This document shows positions 63,822 to 64,000 of a stretch of DNA of 64,000 nt, piece by piece (the stretch's first letter is position 1; each line of letters starts with the position of its first letter). The notes under the pieces are model-generated. The model made no database searches and had not been told where the DNA came from. It worked only from the letters and a program-made list of their open reading frames with translations. The stretch is from contig CABFPE010000018.1 of NCBI GenBank assembly GCA_900660155.1, forward strand, positions 1,761,244-1,825,243. Direction: 5' to 3'. The position numbers and the translations under genes were made by a program. Source of the DNA: Hofstenia miamia. Taxonomy: Eukaryota > Xenacoelomorpha > Acoela > Hofsteniidae.

Positions 63822-64000
63822 ATTTATATATATTATGTAGATAGTTCTTATTTTGAATTGACAAAATTGCCTCTGAAATCAAACTATGTGCAATGTATCA
63901 AATTATTTTACAAAATTATGAGTATAAGTTCTGAGGAGATAAATCAATTTATTTTAAAAGTTTCTTTATCGCTTTGGTAATAACCAAATATTACAAAGAG

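Noticed and set aside
1-64000. tRNA, rRNA, CRISPR, bacterial operons, LTR elements or Polintons
   Set aside because: Looked for on both strands and not found; the window is eukaryotic and intron-rich.

Overview
The window is AT-rich animal-type nuclear DNA. Genes are sparse, made of short exons split by kilobase-scale introns, with many (TA)n tracts, two N gaps inside TA tracts, and many decayed transposable elements: LINE, hAT, piggyBac-like and pogo/Tc1-mariner-like pieces. I cannot fix the lineage. An SR-type splicing factor and this mix of elements point to a metazoan; cnidarians, flatworms and tunicates can look like this, but nothing here decides between them.

Region by region. 1-1.7 kb: intergenic or 5' sequence with an hAT-like relic. 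1.7-5.5 kb: a small three-exon SR-type RNA-binding protein gene on +, whose first intron holds a LINE reverse-transcriptase relic. 5.5-15 kb: no host gene recognised; a LINE endonuclease relic, a pair of diverged repeats, a LINE RT relic and a 561-bp piggyBac-like element with intact TTAA target duplications. 15-22.6 kb: almost empty. 22.65-63.82 kb: a set of + strand exons that join in phase into one long gene of unknown family. Its predicted protein is Ser-rich and carries an SxIP-like motif and, on one exon, an RVxF-type PP1 docking motif. Inside its introns lie an essentially exact 1.25-kb duplication that may be an assembly artefact, an hAT transposase C-terminus, a Tc1/mariner-type MITE, a purine-rich block with a faint RT signature, a 1.29-kb pogo-like element keeping a PHD-like zinc finger, and three copies of an unnamed repeat.

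Only two host genes are supported. The SR gene rests on unambiguous protein similarity and perfect splice phasing. The long gene rests on splice-site and phase logic alone: five exons chain 0-0, 1-1, 0-0, 2-2, then either end at 49448 or continue through exons at 46.5 or 49.25 kb to 63 kb. Two of its exons have the same phase pair (2 in, 1 out) and cannot follow each other directly in frame, which suggests alternative or mutually exclusive use. RNA data would settle it.

I saw no rRNA, tRNA, CRISPR, recognisable LTR element or Polinton. Everything between the listed features is AT-rich sequence in which I see no coding signal.
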